From Daejeonia sp002484105 (GTDB taxonomy: Bacteria > Bacteroidota > Bacteroidia > Flavobacteriales > Weeksellaceae): a DNA stretch of 64,000 bases. The notes beneath the pieces are model-generated. The model did not search any database. It was not told the origin of the DNA and saw only the letters and a program-made list of their open reading frames with translations. Position numbers and translations under genes: made by a program. The stretch is taken from contig NZ_CP195105.1 of assembly GCF_051175565.1 (NCBI RefSeq), positions 2,108,001 through 2,172,000 on the forward strand, read 5' to 3'. The first letter of the stretch is position 1. Every line of letters starts with the position of its first letter. This document shows, in pieces, positions 50,437 through 59,781 of this stretch.

Positions 50437-51021
50437 TTAATATGCTTTTGCTTGTTCAAATTTTTCTATGCTTTCTTTTTTGTTGATCAGGAAATCGATG
50501 TCGTCGTATCCGTTAATGAGACATATTTTTTTGTATCCGTCTATGTCGAAACTTGTTTCACAGTCGTTGTATCCGAGCGTTTGGTTTTCGAGGTTTACTT
50601 TGAGGACGGTTTGCGGGTTTTCCTTTAGGGTTGCCATCAGGTTTTTCAGAAATTCTTCCGAAACCTGAATGGGCAAAAGCCCGTTGTTTAGGGCATTACC
50701 TTTGAATATATCCGCAAAAAAACTGGAAATTACCACACGAAATCCATAATCAGTGAGCGCCCAGGCGGCATGTTCGCGGCTGCTGCCACATCCGAAATTA
50801 TTTCCGGCCACCAGAATTTCTCCGTGATAATGAGGATCGTTGAGGGCAAAATTTTCATTCAAAGAATGGTCTTTGTTATAACGCCAGTCCCGGAACAGGT
50901 TTTCTCCGAAACCACTTTTGTCAATGGCTTTGAGAAATCGTGCCGGAATAATCTGGTCGGTATCAATATTTTCAATATCAATCGGTACAGCGGTTGAGTG
51001 AAGTTGATTCAGTTTTTTCAT
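50437..51021 (-). CDS. leuD: 3-isopropylmalate dehydratase small subunit (LeuD)
   Basis: A 194-residue small subunit of the Fe-S isomerase of leucine synthesis (with LeuC). It starts with the STAVPIDIENIDTDQIIPARFLK motif split over the beta start, then GNNFGCGSSREHAAWAL and ISSFFADIFKGNALNNGLLP, the swivelling domain residues that form the active site with LeuC. It follows leuC after 26 bases. Confidence 0.95.
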   Translation of the reverse strand: MKKLNQLHSTAVPIDIENIDTDQIIPARFLKAIDKSGFGENLFRDWRYNKDHSLNENFALNDPHYHGEILVAGNNFGCGSSREHAAWALTDYGFRVVISSFFADIFKGNALNNGLLPIQVSEEFLKNLMATLKENPQTVLKVNLENQTLGYNDCETSFDIDGYKKICLINGYDDIDFLINKKESIEKFEQAKAY

Positions 51022-51047
51022 TTTTTTTATGAGTTTTTACACTACCA

Positions 51048-52421
51048 TTAATTCTGCGAAATCTTAATTTTTCCTTCCACCGCTGCAATTGCTGCCGTTA
51101 ATGGGCTTGCGAGTAAAGTTCTGGCACCAGGTCCCTGTCTTCCTTCAAAATTTCTGTTCGAGGTGGACACGCAATATTCGCCTTCTGGAATTTTATCGCC
51201 ATTCATTGCTAAACAGGCGGAACAGCCCGCTTCACGAATTTGGAATCCAGCGTCGGTAAAAACTTTTTCCAAACCTTCGGCTTTAATTTGTTGGGCAACG
51301 TGAAATGATCCTGGAACAATAAGTGCGGTAATATTTTCTGCTTTTTTTCTTCCTTTAATATAAGACGCTGCCGAGCGAAAATCTTCTATTCGGGCATTGG
51401 TGCAACTTCCGATAAAAACGTAATTGATTGGGATTGCCGACATTTTTTGTCCGGATTCTAAGCCCATATATTGAAGGGCTTTACTTTCGGATTCGTTAGC
51501 TGCAGCAGGAACTTCATCAAAAATACTGATGCCCATTCCTGGGTTGGTTCCGTAGGTAATCATGGGTTGAATATCTTCTGCATTGAAATGGTATTCCAAA
51601 TCAAAAACAGCATCATCATCGGTTTTCAAAGTTTTCCAGTAGGCAACTTTTCTGTCGAATTCTTCACCCTGAGGAGCGTATTTTCTTCCTTTCACATACT
51701 CAAATGTGGTTTCGTCCGGAGCAATCATTCCGCCACGGGCGCCCATTTCGATGCTCATATTGCAGACGGTCATCCTGCCTTCCATGCTCATTTCTTCAAA
51801 GACATTTCCGGCATATTCACAGAAATATCCAGTTCCGGCATCAGTTCCGACTTTAGAGATGATATACAGAATCACATCCTTCGGAAGGACATTTTTGTTG
51901 AGCTTTCCGTTCACATTGACACGCATGGATTTGGGTTTGTTCATCAATAAACATTGACTGGCAAAAACCATGGCTACCTGGCTGGTGCCGATACCGAAAG
52001 CAATGCTTCCGAAAGCACCGTGTGTAGAGGTATGGCTGTCGCCACAGACAATGCTCATTCCCGGCTGTGTGATGCCGAGTTCTGGTGCGATGATGTGCAC
52101 AATTCCCTGGTTTTTGTGGCCCAATCCCCAAAGTTCAATATTGTGGTTGCTGCAGTTGAGGGCGAGCTGTTCCACCTGCGTTCTGGAAAGCACATCTTTT
52201 ATGGGTTGATTCTGATGCAAAGTCGGTACGTTATGGTCGGCCGTTGCAGTGATCTGCTGCGGACGGAAGACCGGTATATTACGGTTTTCAAGTTCTGCAA
52301 AAGCCTGAGGGCTGGTTACTTCATGAATCAGATGACGGTCAATATAAATAATCTGCGGACCGTTCTCGATATTTTCTACTACATGTGCATCCCAGACTTT
52401 GTCAAATAAGGTTTTTCCCAT
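51048..52421 (-). CDS. leuC: 3-isopropylmalate dehydratase large subunit (LeuC)
   Basis: A 457-residue aconitase-like protein that carries the [4Fe-4S] cluster and with LeuD interconverts 2- and 3-isopropylmalate. GDSHTSTHGAFG and the cluster cysteine regions VFIGSCTNARIEDFRSAA and REAGCSACLAMNGDKI are present. The start follows leuA by 6 bases. Part of the C-terminal half looks less GC-rich than the N-terminal half by eye, which I do not interpret. Confidence 0.95.
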   Translation of the reverse strand: MGKTLFDKVWDAHVVENIENGPQIIYIDRHLIHEVTSPQAFAELENRNIPVFRPQQITATADHNVPTLHQNQPIKDVLSRTQVEQLALNCSNHNIELWGLGHKNQGIVHIIAPELGITQPGMSIVCGDSHTSTHGAFGSIAFGIGTSQVAMVFASQCLLMNKPKSMRVNVNGKLNKNVLPKDVILYIISKVGTDAGTGYFCEYAGNVFEEMSMEGRMTVCNMSIEMGARGGMIAPDETTFEYVKGRKYAPQGEEFDRKVAYWKTLKTDDDAVFDLEYHFNAEDIQPMITYGTNPGMGISIFDEVPAAANESESKALQYMGLESGQKMSAIPINYVFIGSCTNARIEDFRSAASYIKGRKKAENITALIVPGSFHVAQQIKAEGLEKVFTDAGFQIREAGCSACLAMNGDKIPEGEYCVSTSNRNFEGRQGPGARTLLASPLTAAIAAVEGKIKISQN

Positions 52422-52427
52422 TGTATG

Positions 52428-53603
52428 TTAAATCGCTTTAGACTGTTGTTGATATTGAAACTGCTGCATTATGCCGTGCAGATCTTCGTTGTTAACTTCT
52501 TTTTTACGGTCGGCAACATCCAGAAACCGTATGTAGAGCTCATCCAGTTCGAGCTTGGTAACTTCAAAACCAATATTCTTGAAGCGGTAGGCGAGGGCAG
52601 AGCGGCCACTTCTTGCCGTAAGGACGATGGAAGATTCATTGACGCCCACTTCCTGTGGATCGATAATCTCATAGGTTTCGCGATTTTTGATAACGCCGTC
52701 CTGATGGATTCCCGAACTGTGTGCAAATGCATTGGAACCGACAATGGCTTTATTCGGCTGCACGATCATGCCCATACTGTCAGAGACCAGACGGCTCATT
52801 TCGGTCAGCATACGTGTGTTGATATCCGTATGAAAATTCAGGTAAGGATGCTGCTTCATAATCATCACGACTTCTTCCATAGAGGTATTTCCGGCGCGTT
52901 CTCCAATTCCGTTGATGGTACATTCTATCTGCCGGGCGCCATTTTGGATCCCAGCAATGGAGTTGGCGGTAGCCAGGCCCAAATCGTTGTGGCAATGGCA
53001 GGAGAGTATGGCATTTTCAATTCCTGAAACATGCTCTTTCAAATAATTGATTTTTTTTCCGTATTCTTCAGGTAAGCAGTATCCTGTGGTATCAGGAATG
53101 TTCAGTACGGTAGCGCCGGCTTTGATGACTTCTTCGCAGACTTTGGCAAGGAAGGCATTGTCTGATCTTCCGGCATCTTCTGCATAGAATTCCACATCAT
53201 CCACATAACGTTTGGCAAAAGCCACCGCTTCTGCTGCACGGTCTATAATCTGCTGTTCACTGCAGTTGAATTTATGCTTCATATGGTTTTCGGAAGTTCC
53301 GATACCGGTATGGATTCTGGGTTTTATGGCTTTTTCCAGCGCACGTACAGCACATTCAATATCTTTGATATTGGCGCGGGTAAGTCCACAGACTGTCGCA
53401 TGAGTCACAATTTGAGAAATGGCATCTACTGCTTCAAAATCACCGGGACTGGAAATGGGGAATCCGGCTTCTATCACATCAACGCCCAGCTCGTCCAGCC
53501 GTGATGCAATAATCAGTTTCTGCTCCTTGTTCAGCTTGCAGCCAGGCACCTGTTCGCCATCGCGCAGGGTGGTATCAAAAATCTGAATTTTTTCTGTAGC
53601 CAT
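52428..53603 (-). CDS. leuA: 2-isopropylmalate synthase (LeuA), short form
   Basis: Condenses 2-oxoisovalerate with acetyl-CoA, the committed step of leucine synthesis. DRE-TIM metallolyase domain: FDTTLRDGEQVPG at the N-terminus, then the metal-binding SCHCHNDLGLATANS, GIGERAGNTSMEEV and HSSGIHQDGV. At 391 residues it lacks the C-terminal LeuA-dimer regulatory domain that binds leucine in the longer enzymes (about 500+ residues), so feedback control may be absent or supplied separately. First gene of the leu operon, with a -7 box 24 bases upstream of its start. Confidence 0.93.
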   Translation of the reverse strand: MATEKIQIFDTTLRDGEQVPGCKLNKEQKLIIASRLDELGVDVIEAGFPISSPGDFEAVDAISQIVTHATVCGLTRANIKDIECAVRALEKAIKPRIHTGIGTSENHMKHKFNCSEQQIIDRAAEAVAFAKRYVDDVEFYAEDAGRSDNAFLAKVCEEVIKAGATVLNIPDTTGYCLPEEYGKKINYLKEHVSGIENAILSCHCHNDLGLATANSIAGIQNGARQIECTINGIGERAGNTSMEEVVMIMKQHPYLNFHTDINTRMLTEMSRLVSDSMGMIVQPNKAIVGSNAFAHSSGIHQDGVIKNRETYEIIDPQEVGVNESSIVLTARSGRSALAYRFKNIGFEVTKLELDELYIRFLDVADRKKEVNNEDLHGIMQQFQYQQQSKAI

Positions 53604-53626
53604 TGTTATCTTTTTAATATTTTTGA

Positions 53627-53634
53627 CAAATATA
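53627..53634 (-). promoter_or_regulatory. Putative -7 box of the leu operon
   Basis: The reverse strand reads TATATTTG (TAnnTTTG), 24 bases before the leuA ATG. A TTTG lies 25 bases upstream, slightly too far. No leader peptide or attenuator hairpin is visible, unlike the his operon. Confidence 0.45.
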
Positions 53635-53746
53635 TTTTCATCTGAAATTATTTTTTTCTCAAATTTCTTTATTTTACAATATCCGAAATGGTTTTTTGTA
53701 AATATAATGTATTGAAAAGCAGTATTTTATTTAAATTTCAAATACG

Positions 53747-55279
53747 ATGGCAGACGTGCAGAAAGATTTTTTAATGGCATTGATTCTTTCCCTGACGAAG
53801 TCCGAAAAACGGCAGTTCAGGCTGTATGTAAACCGGTTGGGGATCAATACAGATGCCAAATTTCTGTTGCTCTTTGATGTGATGGACAAAATGAATGAGT
53901 ATGACGAAAATAAAATTCTGGAGAAAAAAATCACTACCAAACAGCAGCTCTCCAACCTGAAAGCTCACCTCTACCGGCAGATTCTCATCAGCCTGCGCAC
54001 GAATCCCAGCAATCAGAACAACAAAATCCTGATCCGCGAACAGATGGATTTTGCCACCATTCTCTACAATAAAGGACTCTATAAACAAAGCCTTAAAATT
54101 CTGGACAAAAGCAAGCAAATTGCAATTGATCTGGAAGAAAAAGATATTGCTTCAGAAATTGTTGAATTTGAAAAAGTAATTGAATCCCAATATATTACGA
54201 GAAGTATAAAAACCCGGGCCGACGACCTGATCAGCAATGCAAAACTTCTGGGAAAACTCAATGCGCTCAATTCCAAGCTCTCCAATCTCTCGTTGAAACT
54301 CTACAGCATGATGCTCTCCAACGGGTACGCTCAGAACGATGCTGATAAAGAACAGATTCTCGACTATTTTGAGGAAAATATACCGAAAAAAGATCTGGAA
54401 ATCATGGGTTTCCGGGAAAAATTGTGGTTCTGCAAGGCGCATGTATGGAAGTTTTTGCTGCTGCAGGATTTTATTAATGCCTATAAATATGCGCTGCAAT
54501 GGGTAGAGCTTTTCTACCAACATGCCAATATGATACAGATCCATCCGGTATGGTTCATCAAAGGCAACAGCTATCTGCTGAACGCATTGTTTCTTCTACG
54601 AAAAAGAAAGCGTTTCGAGTACTGGAAAAACCGCTTTAAGAAAACTCTGGAAAGTAGTGATTTTCCGAGAAATGAAAATACAGAAGCAGTGATTTTCACC
54701 GTTCTTTACAATGCCAGAATGAATATGATTTTTATGAAAGGAGACTACGCTGATGCTGCAGAAATTATTCAGGAAATCAAAGAGCACAAAGAATTTCACG
54801 ATGACAAAATTGACGAGCACCACATTCTGGTTCTTAATTTCAAGATTGCGGCAACCTATTTTGGCAATAAGGACTATGAAAACTGTATTGCAGAACTTGC
54901 CAAAATCATCCATCACAAAAATTCCTCCATCAGGGAAGACCTGTATTTCAACTCACGGATTCTCTCTCTGATGGCAATGCTGGACTCCGGACTGGATGAA
55001 AACCTGGAAGAATTTCTGGACGATACACTGAAATTTTTCCGCAGGATGAAACATCCGAAAACCTTCCATAAAATGACAGCAGCTCTGTTTGAAGAAATCT
55101 ACGAAGTATTCCCTACAGAACGCAAAGCAGTGGCAAAAAAATTTCTGCAACAATATCAGTTGCTGGCAGAAAACCCTTATAATACGAGAGATTTCGTCTA
55201 TCTTGATCTGATTTCCTGGCTGGAGTCCATCATCGAAAACAGAAATATTTCCGATATTATCCGCGACAAGTCCGTGTGA
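53747..55279 (+). CDS. Uncharacterised 510-aa helical-repeat protein
   Basis: I cannot assign a known function. The protein is soluble-looking and almost entirely alpha-helical, with TPR-like units (for example ILYNKGLYKQSLKILDKSKQIA, and ATYFGNKDYENCIAELAKIIH), pairing of aromatic and small residues typical of solenoids, and basic segments such as LLRKRKRFEYWKNRFKK. The N-terminal 60 residues (LTKSEKRQFRLYVNRLG) differ from the rest. A weak promoter (TTG at 53712-53714, TAAATTTC at 53732-53739, 17-base spacing) precedes it, with a very short leader. It converges with and abuts a 53-aa membrane protein gene. Confidence 0.65.
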   Translation: MADVQKDFLMALILSLTKSEKRQFRLYVNRLGINTDAKFLLLFDVMDKMNEYDENKILEKKITTKQQLSNLKAHLYRQILISLRTNPSNQNNKILIREQMDFATILYNKGLYKQSLKILDKSKQIAIDLEEKDIASEIVEFEKVIESQYITRSIKTRADDLISNAKLLGKLNALNSKLSNLSLKLYSMMLSNGYAQNDADKEQILDYFEENIPKKDLEIMGFREKLWFCKAHVWKFLLLQDFINAYKYALQWVELFYQHANMIQIHPVWFIKGNSYLLNALFLLRKRKRFEYWKNRFKKTLESSDFPRNENTEAVIFTVLYNARMNMIFMKGDYADAAEIIQEIKEHKEFHDDKIDEHHILVLNFKIAATYFGNKDYENCIAELAKIIHHKNSSIREDLYFNSRILSLMAMLDSGLDENLEEFLDDTLKFFRRMKHPKTFHKMTAALFEEIYEVFPTERKAVAKKFLQQYQLLAENPYNTRDFVYLDLISWLESIIENRNISDIIRDKSV

Positions 55280-55441
55280 TTATTTCCCGGAACAGCCCTC
55301 CAGCATGTCAAAACCAAAATAAAAGACAAAAAGCCATGCGATACCTTTCAACGTAAAGAAAATAAGCCCACCAATACCAACACGTTTGAACCATTTTTTG
55401 AATTTTGAACCCTTCTGTTCCTCCGGCTGTGTCTGTTCCAT
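55280..55441 (-). CDS. Small single-pass membrane protein (53 aa)
   Basis: Charged N-terminus (MEQTQPEEQKGSKFKKWFKR, residues 1-20) and one hydrophobic segment (about residues 22-46), with a short tail ending CSGK. The stop is directly adjacent to that of the 510-aa protein. Because it is short, its reality rests on codon-like composition, a good N-in membrane-protein charge pattern, and its place between two genes; a longer frame adds only 7 residues. Function unknown. Confidence 0.55.
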   Translation of the reverse strand: MEQTQPEEQKGSKFKKWFKRVGIGGLIFFTLKGIAWLFVFYFGFDMLEGCSGK

Positions 55442-55615
55442 GTGATTTAAAATTTTCCTCAAAGTTAATTATTTATTTTAATTCTAAATAATATTTTCTT
55501 TCAAATCATGTCTTTTTTACGAAGCAGATCAGGTCGAATACTTCACAATCATCTTTTTCTATTTTGTTGTTCACCGCTTTATTACTATCTTTAAAATCTG
55601 TTGAAACTCAAAATT

Positions 55616-57157
55616 ATGACTGAAAATCTTTTAAAAAATATACGCTCTTCTCTGGGGATTCATCTTAAAAATAAAGGAGTTTCCTCCGGAGGAGTTTTTT
55701 TTGCTTCGGGAATAACGGTTACTTCCGTATCTCCAGTTGACGGAAAAGCAATTGCTGAAATCCAGCTGGCCAATACCGAAGACTATCATAATATGATCCT
55801 TAAAGCAGAAACTGCATTCCAGGAATTTCGAATGATTCCGGCACCCAAAAGGGGAGAAGTGGTACGTCAGTTGGGCCTTAAACTGAGGGCATATAAAGAA
55901 GATCTCGGGAAATTAGTTTCGTGGGAAATGGGCAAATCGCTTCAGGAAGGGCTGGGTGAAGTGCAGGAAATGATTGATATATGTGATTTTGCAGTGGGTC
56001 TTTCGCGACAGTTGCATGGTTTTACAATGCATTCGGAACGTCCGGGACATCGTATGTATGAGCAATACCATCCGCTGGGGATTGTGGGGATTATTTCTGC
56101 CTTCAATTTTCCGGTTGCTGTATGGGCATGGAATGCAGCACTTGCTCTGATTTGTGGCAATGTCATCGTATGGAAACCTTCGGAAAAAACACCGCTCTGT
56201 GCCCTTGCCTGCCAGAAAATCATTGCCGAAGTTCTCTCAGAAAACGGTCTTCCGGAAGGTATTTCGTCCCTGATTGCCGGCGATGGATCTATCGGAAATC
56301 TACTGGCAGAAGACGAACGTGTCGCACTGGTTTCCTTCACGGGCTCTACGAGAGTGGGGCGCATGGTTGCCCAGAAAGTCGCAGGGCGGTTTGGAAAAAC
56401 CATTCTGGAATTGGGCGGCAATAATGCCATCATCGTTACGCCGTCTGCAGACTTGAATGTCACCGTTATCGGTGCGGTTTTTGGTGCTGTGGGAACGGCA
56501 GGACAGCGCTGTACGTCCACACGAAGACTGATCATACACGAATCTGTGTATGATGAAGTCAAAACCAGACTCATAAAAGCCTACAGCCAACTTAAAATTG
56601 GAAATCCGCTGGACGAAACCAATCATGTAGGTCCGCTGATTGACAAAAATGCAGTGGAAACTTATCTGAAAGCTATTGCAAAATGCAAATCCGAAGGTGG
56701 TATTTTTGTTGTAGAAGGTGGCATTTGCGAAGGTTCTGGTTACGAATCGGGATGCTATGTAAAACCCTGTATCGCCGAAGTTGAGAATTCTTATGAAATC
56801 GTTCAGCACGAAACCTTTGCACCGATTCTATACCTCATAAAATATAAAACTTTGGAGGAAGCCATCAGTATTCAAAATGATGTAAAACAGGGACTGAGTT
56901 CCGCAATTATGACGCAGAATCTTCGCGAAGCTGAGCTTTTTCTATCTCATGCAGGTTCAGACTGCGGCATCGCCAATGTCAATATCGGGACTTCGGGAGC
57001 CGAAATCGGTGGTGCTTTTGGCGGTGAAAAAGAAACGGGCGGCGGACGCGAATCGGGTTCGGACGCATGGAAATATTATATGAGAAGGCAAACCAATACC
57101 ATTAATTATTCCACCAGCGTTCCGCTTGCACAGGGAATTAAATTTGATATTGAATAA
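55616..57157 (+). CDS. amaB: L-aminoadipate-semialdehyde dehydrogenase (ALDH7 family)
   Basis: A 513-residue ALDH. The nucleophilic Cys299 (AGQRCTS) and general base Glu265 (ELGGNN) are present, with cofactor motif FTGSTRVGR and the FNFPVAVWAWNAALAL region. The sequence is of the antiquitin group (ALDH7), which oxidises alpha-aminoadipate semialdehyde to alpha-aminoadipate. The following gene encodes lysine 6-transaminase, which makes that semialdehyde, so the pair probably degrades lysine. Start ATG at 55616. Gap to the transaminase is 98 bases, so a shared transcript is only likely, not certain. The symbol is by function. Confidence 0.82.
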   Translation: MTENLLKNIRSSLGIHLKNKGVSSGGVFFASGITVTSVSPVDGKAIAEIQLANTEDYHNMILKAETAFQEFRMIPAPKRGEVVRQLGLKLRAYKEDLGKLVSWEMGKSLQEGLGEVQEMIDICDFAVGLSRQLHGFTMHSERPGHRMYEQYHPLGIVGIISAFNFPVAVWAWNAALALICGNVIVWKPSEKTPLCALACQKIIAEVLSENGLPEGISSLIAGDGSIGNLLAEDERVALVSFTGSTRVGRMVAQKVAGRFGKTILELGGNNAIIVTPSADLNVTVIGAVFGAVGTAGQRCTSTRRLIIHESVYDEVKTRLIKAYSQLKIGNPLDETNHVGPLIDKNAVETYLKAIAKCKSEGGIFVVEGGICEGSGYESGCYVKPCIAEVENSYEIVQHETFAPILYLIKYKTLEEAISIQNDVKQGLSSAIMTQNLREAELFLSHAGSDCGIANVNIGTSGAEIGGAFGGEKETGGGRESGSDAWKYYMRRQTNTINYSTSVPLAQGIKFDIE

Positions 57158-57255
57158 AATATTATATTTATCACTAAATCAATTATTTAAAGTTTAAAAT
57201 ATAAAACAAAAATTTAAGTGGTAAGTACATCATAACCCCCGAAAAAAATACAACT

Positions 57256-58566
57256 ATGGACGGTGAAAACTCTGTAAAACAATTACTCTCGAAGCATATT
57301 CTTGCTGACGGATTCGATTTTGTGATGGATTTTGAAAAATCCCACGGCTGCTGGATTCATGATCGCAAAACCGGGCGCGAATTTCTGGATATGTTTTCAA
57401 TGTTTGCCTCTGCTTCTGTAGGCTACAACCATCCTTATATCCTGGGAAAATCCGAATGGCTCGGCAAAATGGCTGTCAACAAACCGACACTTGCTGATGT
57501 GTACTCGGATGAATATGCCACATTTATGGAGGTTTTTTCGCGCATTGCCATGCCGGAACCTCTGCAGTATGCTTTCTTTATTTCGGGTGGAACACTTGCG
57601 GTGGAAAATGCGATGAAAGCATGCTTTGACTGGAAAACCCGGAAGAATTTTGAAAAAGGAATGGACAAAGAAGCAGGGGTTTGTATCCATTTCAAACAGG
57701 CTTTTCACGGCAGAAGCGGCTATACGCTGAGCCTTACCAATACGGCTGATCCACGCAAATATATGTTTTATCCAAAATTCGACTGGCCCAGAATTACCAA
57801 CCCAAAACTGAAATTTCCGGTTACCGAAAAGTCGCTTTCCAAAACGATGAGAAAAGAACAGATGGCACTTCTTCAGATTCAGGAAGCCATCCTGAGCAAC
57901 CCGGATGAAGTAGCCTGCATTATCATAGAGCCCATTCAGGCAGAAGGTGGCGACAACCATTTTCGGGACGAGTTTTTTGTGGAATTGAGAAAATTATGTG
58001 ACGAAAACGAAGTGTTGCTGATTTTTGACGAAGTGCAGACCGGCATCGGGCTGACCGGTAAAATGTGGGCATTCCAGCACTTCAGTATTGTGCCGGATCT
58101 TATTTCGTTCGGGAAAAAATCCCAGGTGTGCGGCGTGCTGGCCAGCAAAAGTAAATTTGACGAAATTCCGAACAATGTATTCCGGGAAAGCTCGCGCATC
58201 AATTCTACATTTGGGGGTAATTTTATCGATATGCTCCGCTTCCAGCTGATTCTCGAGGTTATTGAGCAGGAAAACCTGATTGAAAATGCCGAAATACAGG
58301 GACGTTATCTGCTCAGCCAGCTGCAGAAACTCCAGCAGAGATTTCCGGAAAAAATTTCCAATGCAAGAGGAAGGGGCTTGATGTGTGCCTTTGATCTTGA
58401 AAATTCCGACAAGCGTGATCGCCTTCGTAATATCCTTTATGATGACGGACTGATTATTCTCGGATGTGGAAAAAAATCCATCCGCTTCCGGCCGCACCTG
58501 ACGGTTTCGGAACAGGAAATTGACAGAGCACTCGAACTGGTAGAAGCAGGACTTTCAAAACTTTAG
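57256..58566 (+). CDS. lat: L-lysine 6-transaminase (LAT)
   Basis: A 436-residue class III PLP aminotransferase. Transfers the epsilon-amino group of lysine to 2-oxoglutarate, forming aminoadipate semialdehyde. Seen: SVGYNHPYIL, NKPTLADVYSDEYATFMEVF, FFISGGTLAVENAMKACFDW (cofactor phosphate), FDEVQTGIGLTGKMW with Asp258, and the PLP lysine in SFGKKSQVCGVLAS. These match lysine 6-transaminases such as that of Mycobacterium tuberculosis rather than ornithine or GABA enzymes. Works with the upstream semialdehyde dehydrogenase. Confidence 0.88.
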   Translation: MDGENSVKQLLSKHILADGFDFVMDFEKSHGCWIHDRKTGREFLDMFSMFASASVGYNHPYILGKSEWLGKMAVNKPTLADVYSDEYATFMEVFSRIAMPEPLQYAFFISGGTLAVENAMKACFDWKTRKNFEKGMDKEAGVCIHFKQAFHGRSGYTLSLTNTADPRKYMFYPKFDWPRITNPKLKFPVTEKSLSKTMRKEQMALLQIQEAILSNPDEVACIIIEPIQAEGGDNHFRDEFFVELRKLCDENEVLLIFDEVQTGIGLTGKMWAFQHFSIVPDLISFGKKSQVCGVLASKSKFDEIPNNVFRESSRINSTFGGNFIDMLRFQLILEVIEQENLIENAEIQGRYLLSQLQKLQQRFPEKISNARGRGLMCAFDLENSDKRDRLRNILYDDGLIILGCGKKSIRFRPHLTVSEQEIDRALELVEAGLSKL

Positions 58567-58631
58567 GCAAGCGTTTTTGGTTAAGAACCATATTTTTACT
58601 ATCTTGGAGGTCACCTAAATGAATAAAGACT

Positions 58632-58883
58632 ATGGAACGACAGACCAGAGTCGTGGTATTTGAAAGTGACAGCCCTGCAGAAATACAGCTCATCCGGTCC
58701 AAACTGGAAGCTGCAGGCATTGAAAGTTTCAGACAGAATGGATATATGACTTTTACCACGACGCCCACCGCTACCATTCTGAAACTGCAGGTCAACCTGA
58801 AAGACGAATCCAAAGCATTTGAAATTATCGATGCCTATCTTCAGGAAACCGACCTTGATATTGAAGAAAATATCAAAAAATAA
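58632..58883 (+). CDS. DUF2007 (putative signal transducing protein) family, 83 aa
   Basis: A small soluble protein with beta-alpha-beta pattern: TRVVVFESDSPAEIQLIRSK, AAGIESFRQNGYM. The DUF2007 family is widespread in bacteria and its function is unknown. It follows the transaminase by 65 bases and is ended by a terminator. Confidence 0.75.
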   Translation: MERQTRVVVFESDSPAEIQLIRSKLEAAGIESFRQNGYMTFTTTPTATILKLQVNLKDESKAFEIIDAYLQETDLDIEENIKK

Positions 58884-58912
58884 TTTCATAATTTTAAATT
58901 TTACTACTTTGT

Positions 58913-58942
58913 AAACCGGAACGTCAGAGTTTCGGTTTTTTT
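58913..58942 (+). terminator. Terminator after the DUF2007 gene
   Basis: AAACCGGAAC (58913-58922) pairs with GTTTCGGTTT (58929-58938): 10 bp with one G-U pair, then T residues up to 58942. It overlaps the stop codon of the convergent AraC gene. Confidence 0.75.
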
Positions 58943-59780
58943 ATGCAGTATTTCCGGAATGTGGAACCTGCTTCGTGTTTTCCTTGTCATATTTTTTCAG
59001 AAAATGAAGCAGATGACTCGTATCCGTAAATCCAAATTCAGCAGCAATTTCAGATTTATTCATAATTCCCTGTCTCAGGCGGTTTTCAATAAGACCAAGT
59101 TTATATCGGCTGATGTATTCCTTGTAAGAAATTCCGGCATTACGCTTGAAAAAGGTTCCGAAATATTTTTCAGCCAGATGAAAATGTTCCGCAATTTCCT
59201 GAATCCGAAGCTTTTTCGGAGAATAAATATGGTTGTGGATGTAATGCGTCACCTGCGTAATGCGGTCAGCTTCCGTCACAGAATCCGCATAATCTCCCGA
59301 ATGATCCCGAATGAGTCCGAAAATTGCAATAATTTGATAGTAGACATACGCAGAATTTTCAACATCATTTACCTCGCTGGAAAGAAGAATATTGTCCATA
59401 ATATTTTTTAAAATTCTTTTTTCACGTTCATTCAGTTGAATTTTTCTTTCCTTAAAAGACGCGTTCATCATCATATCTTCTGGTCGTTCCATTACTCTTT
59501 TTCTATCGCTAATTCTTTGGAAACCTGCAAAATACGAATCTGTAAATTTAATCATCGTGATATGGGTAGTTTTCTTGAATTCCATAAAATGAAGATCATC
59601 CGGAGCCATCAGAAAAATGTCGCCTGCGCTATAATTCATCGCAATAGAGTTGGTGTAATTCACTCCACAACCTTTGTGGATATACGCCAATTCGTAATAC
59701 GTATGCTTATGAGGAGGAAGATGATACGTGCTTTCGGTAAAATCGTGGATCAATAATTTCTCAAATTGTTTTCTTCTCAT
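58941..59780 (-). CDS. AraC family transcriptional regulator
   Basis: A 279-residue regulator. N-terminal cupin sensing domain (about 1-145: HLPPHKHTYYELAYIHKG and SAGDIFLMAPDDLHFM) and C-terminal AraC DNA-binding domain with two helix-turn-helices (about 170-275: IQEIAEHFHLAEKYFGTFFKRNAGISYKEY and NKSEIAAEFGFTDTSHLLHFLKKY). ATG start at 59780 (MRRKQFEKL); a TTG five codons upstream is less likely. It is divergent from the MRJP-like gene, with palindromes between them; it probably regulates that gene set and possibly itself. Ligand unknown. Confidence 0.87.
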   Translation of the reverse strand: MRRKQFEKLLIHDFTESTYHLPPHKHTYYELAYIHKGCGVNYTNSIAMNYSAGDIFLMAPDDLHFMEFKKTTHITMIKFTDSYFAGFQRISDRKRVMERPEDMMMNASFKERKIQLNEREKRILKNIMDNILLSSEVNDVENSAYVYYQIIAIFGLIRDHSGDYADSVTEADRITQVTHYIHNHIYSPKKLRIQEIAEHFHLAEKYFGTFFKRNAGISYKEYISRYKLGLIENRLRQGIMNKSEIAAEFGFTDTSHLLHFLKKYDKENTKQVPHSGNTA

Positions 59781-59781
59781 G

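Noticed and set aside
51048..52421. Possible recombination mosaic in leuC from its uneven base composition
   Set aside because: The difference was judged by eye only, and LeuC is intact and normal throughout; too weak to claim.
53604..53746. Leucine-rich leader peptide upstream of leuA
   Set aside because: No short ORF with consecutive leucine codons and no terminator hairpin is visible in the 143-base divergent region.
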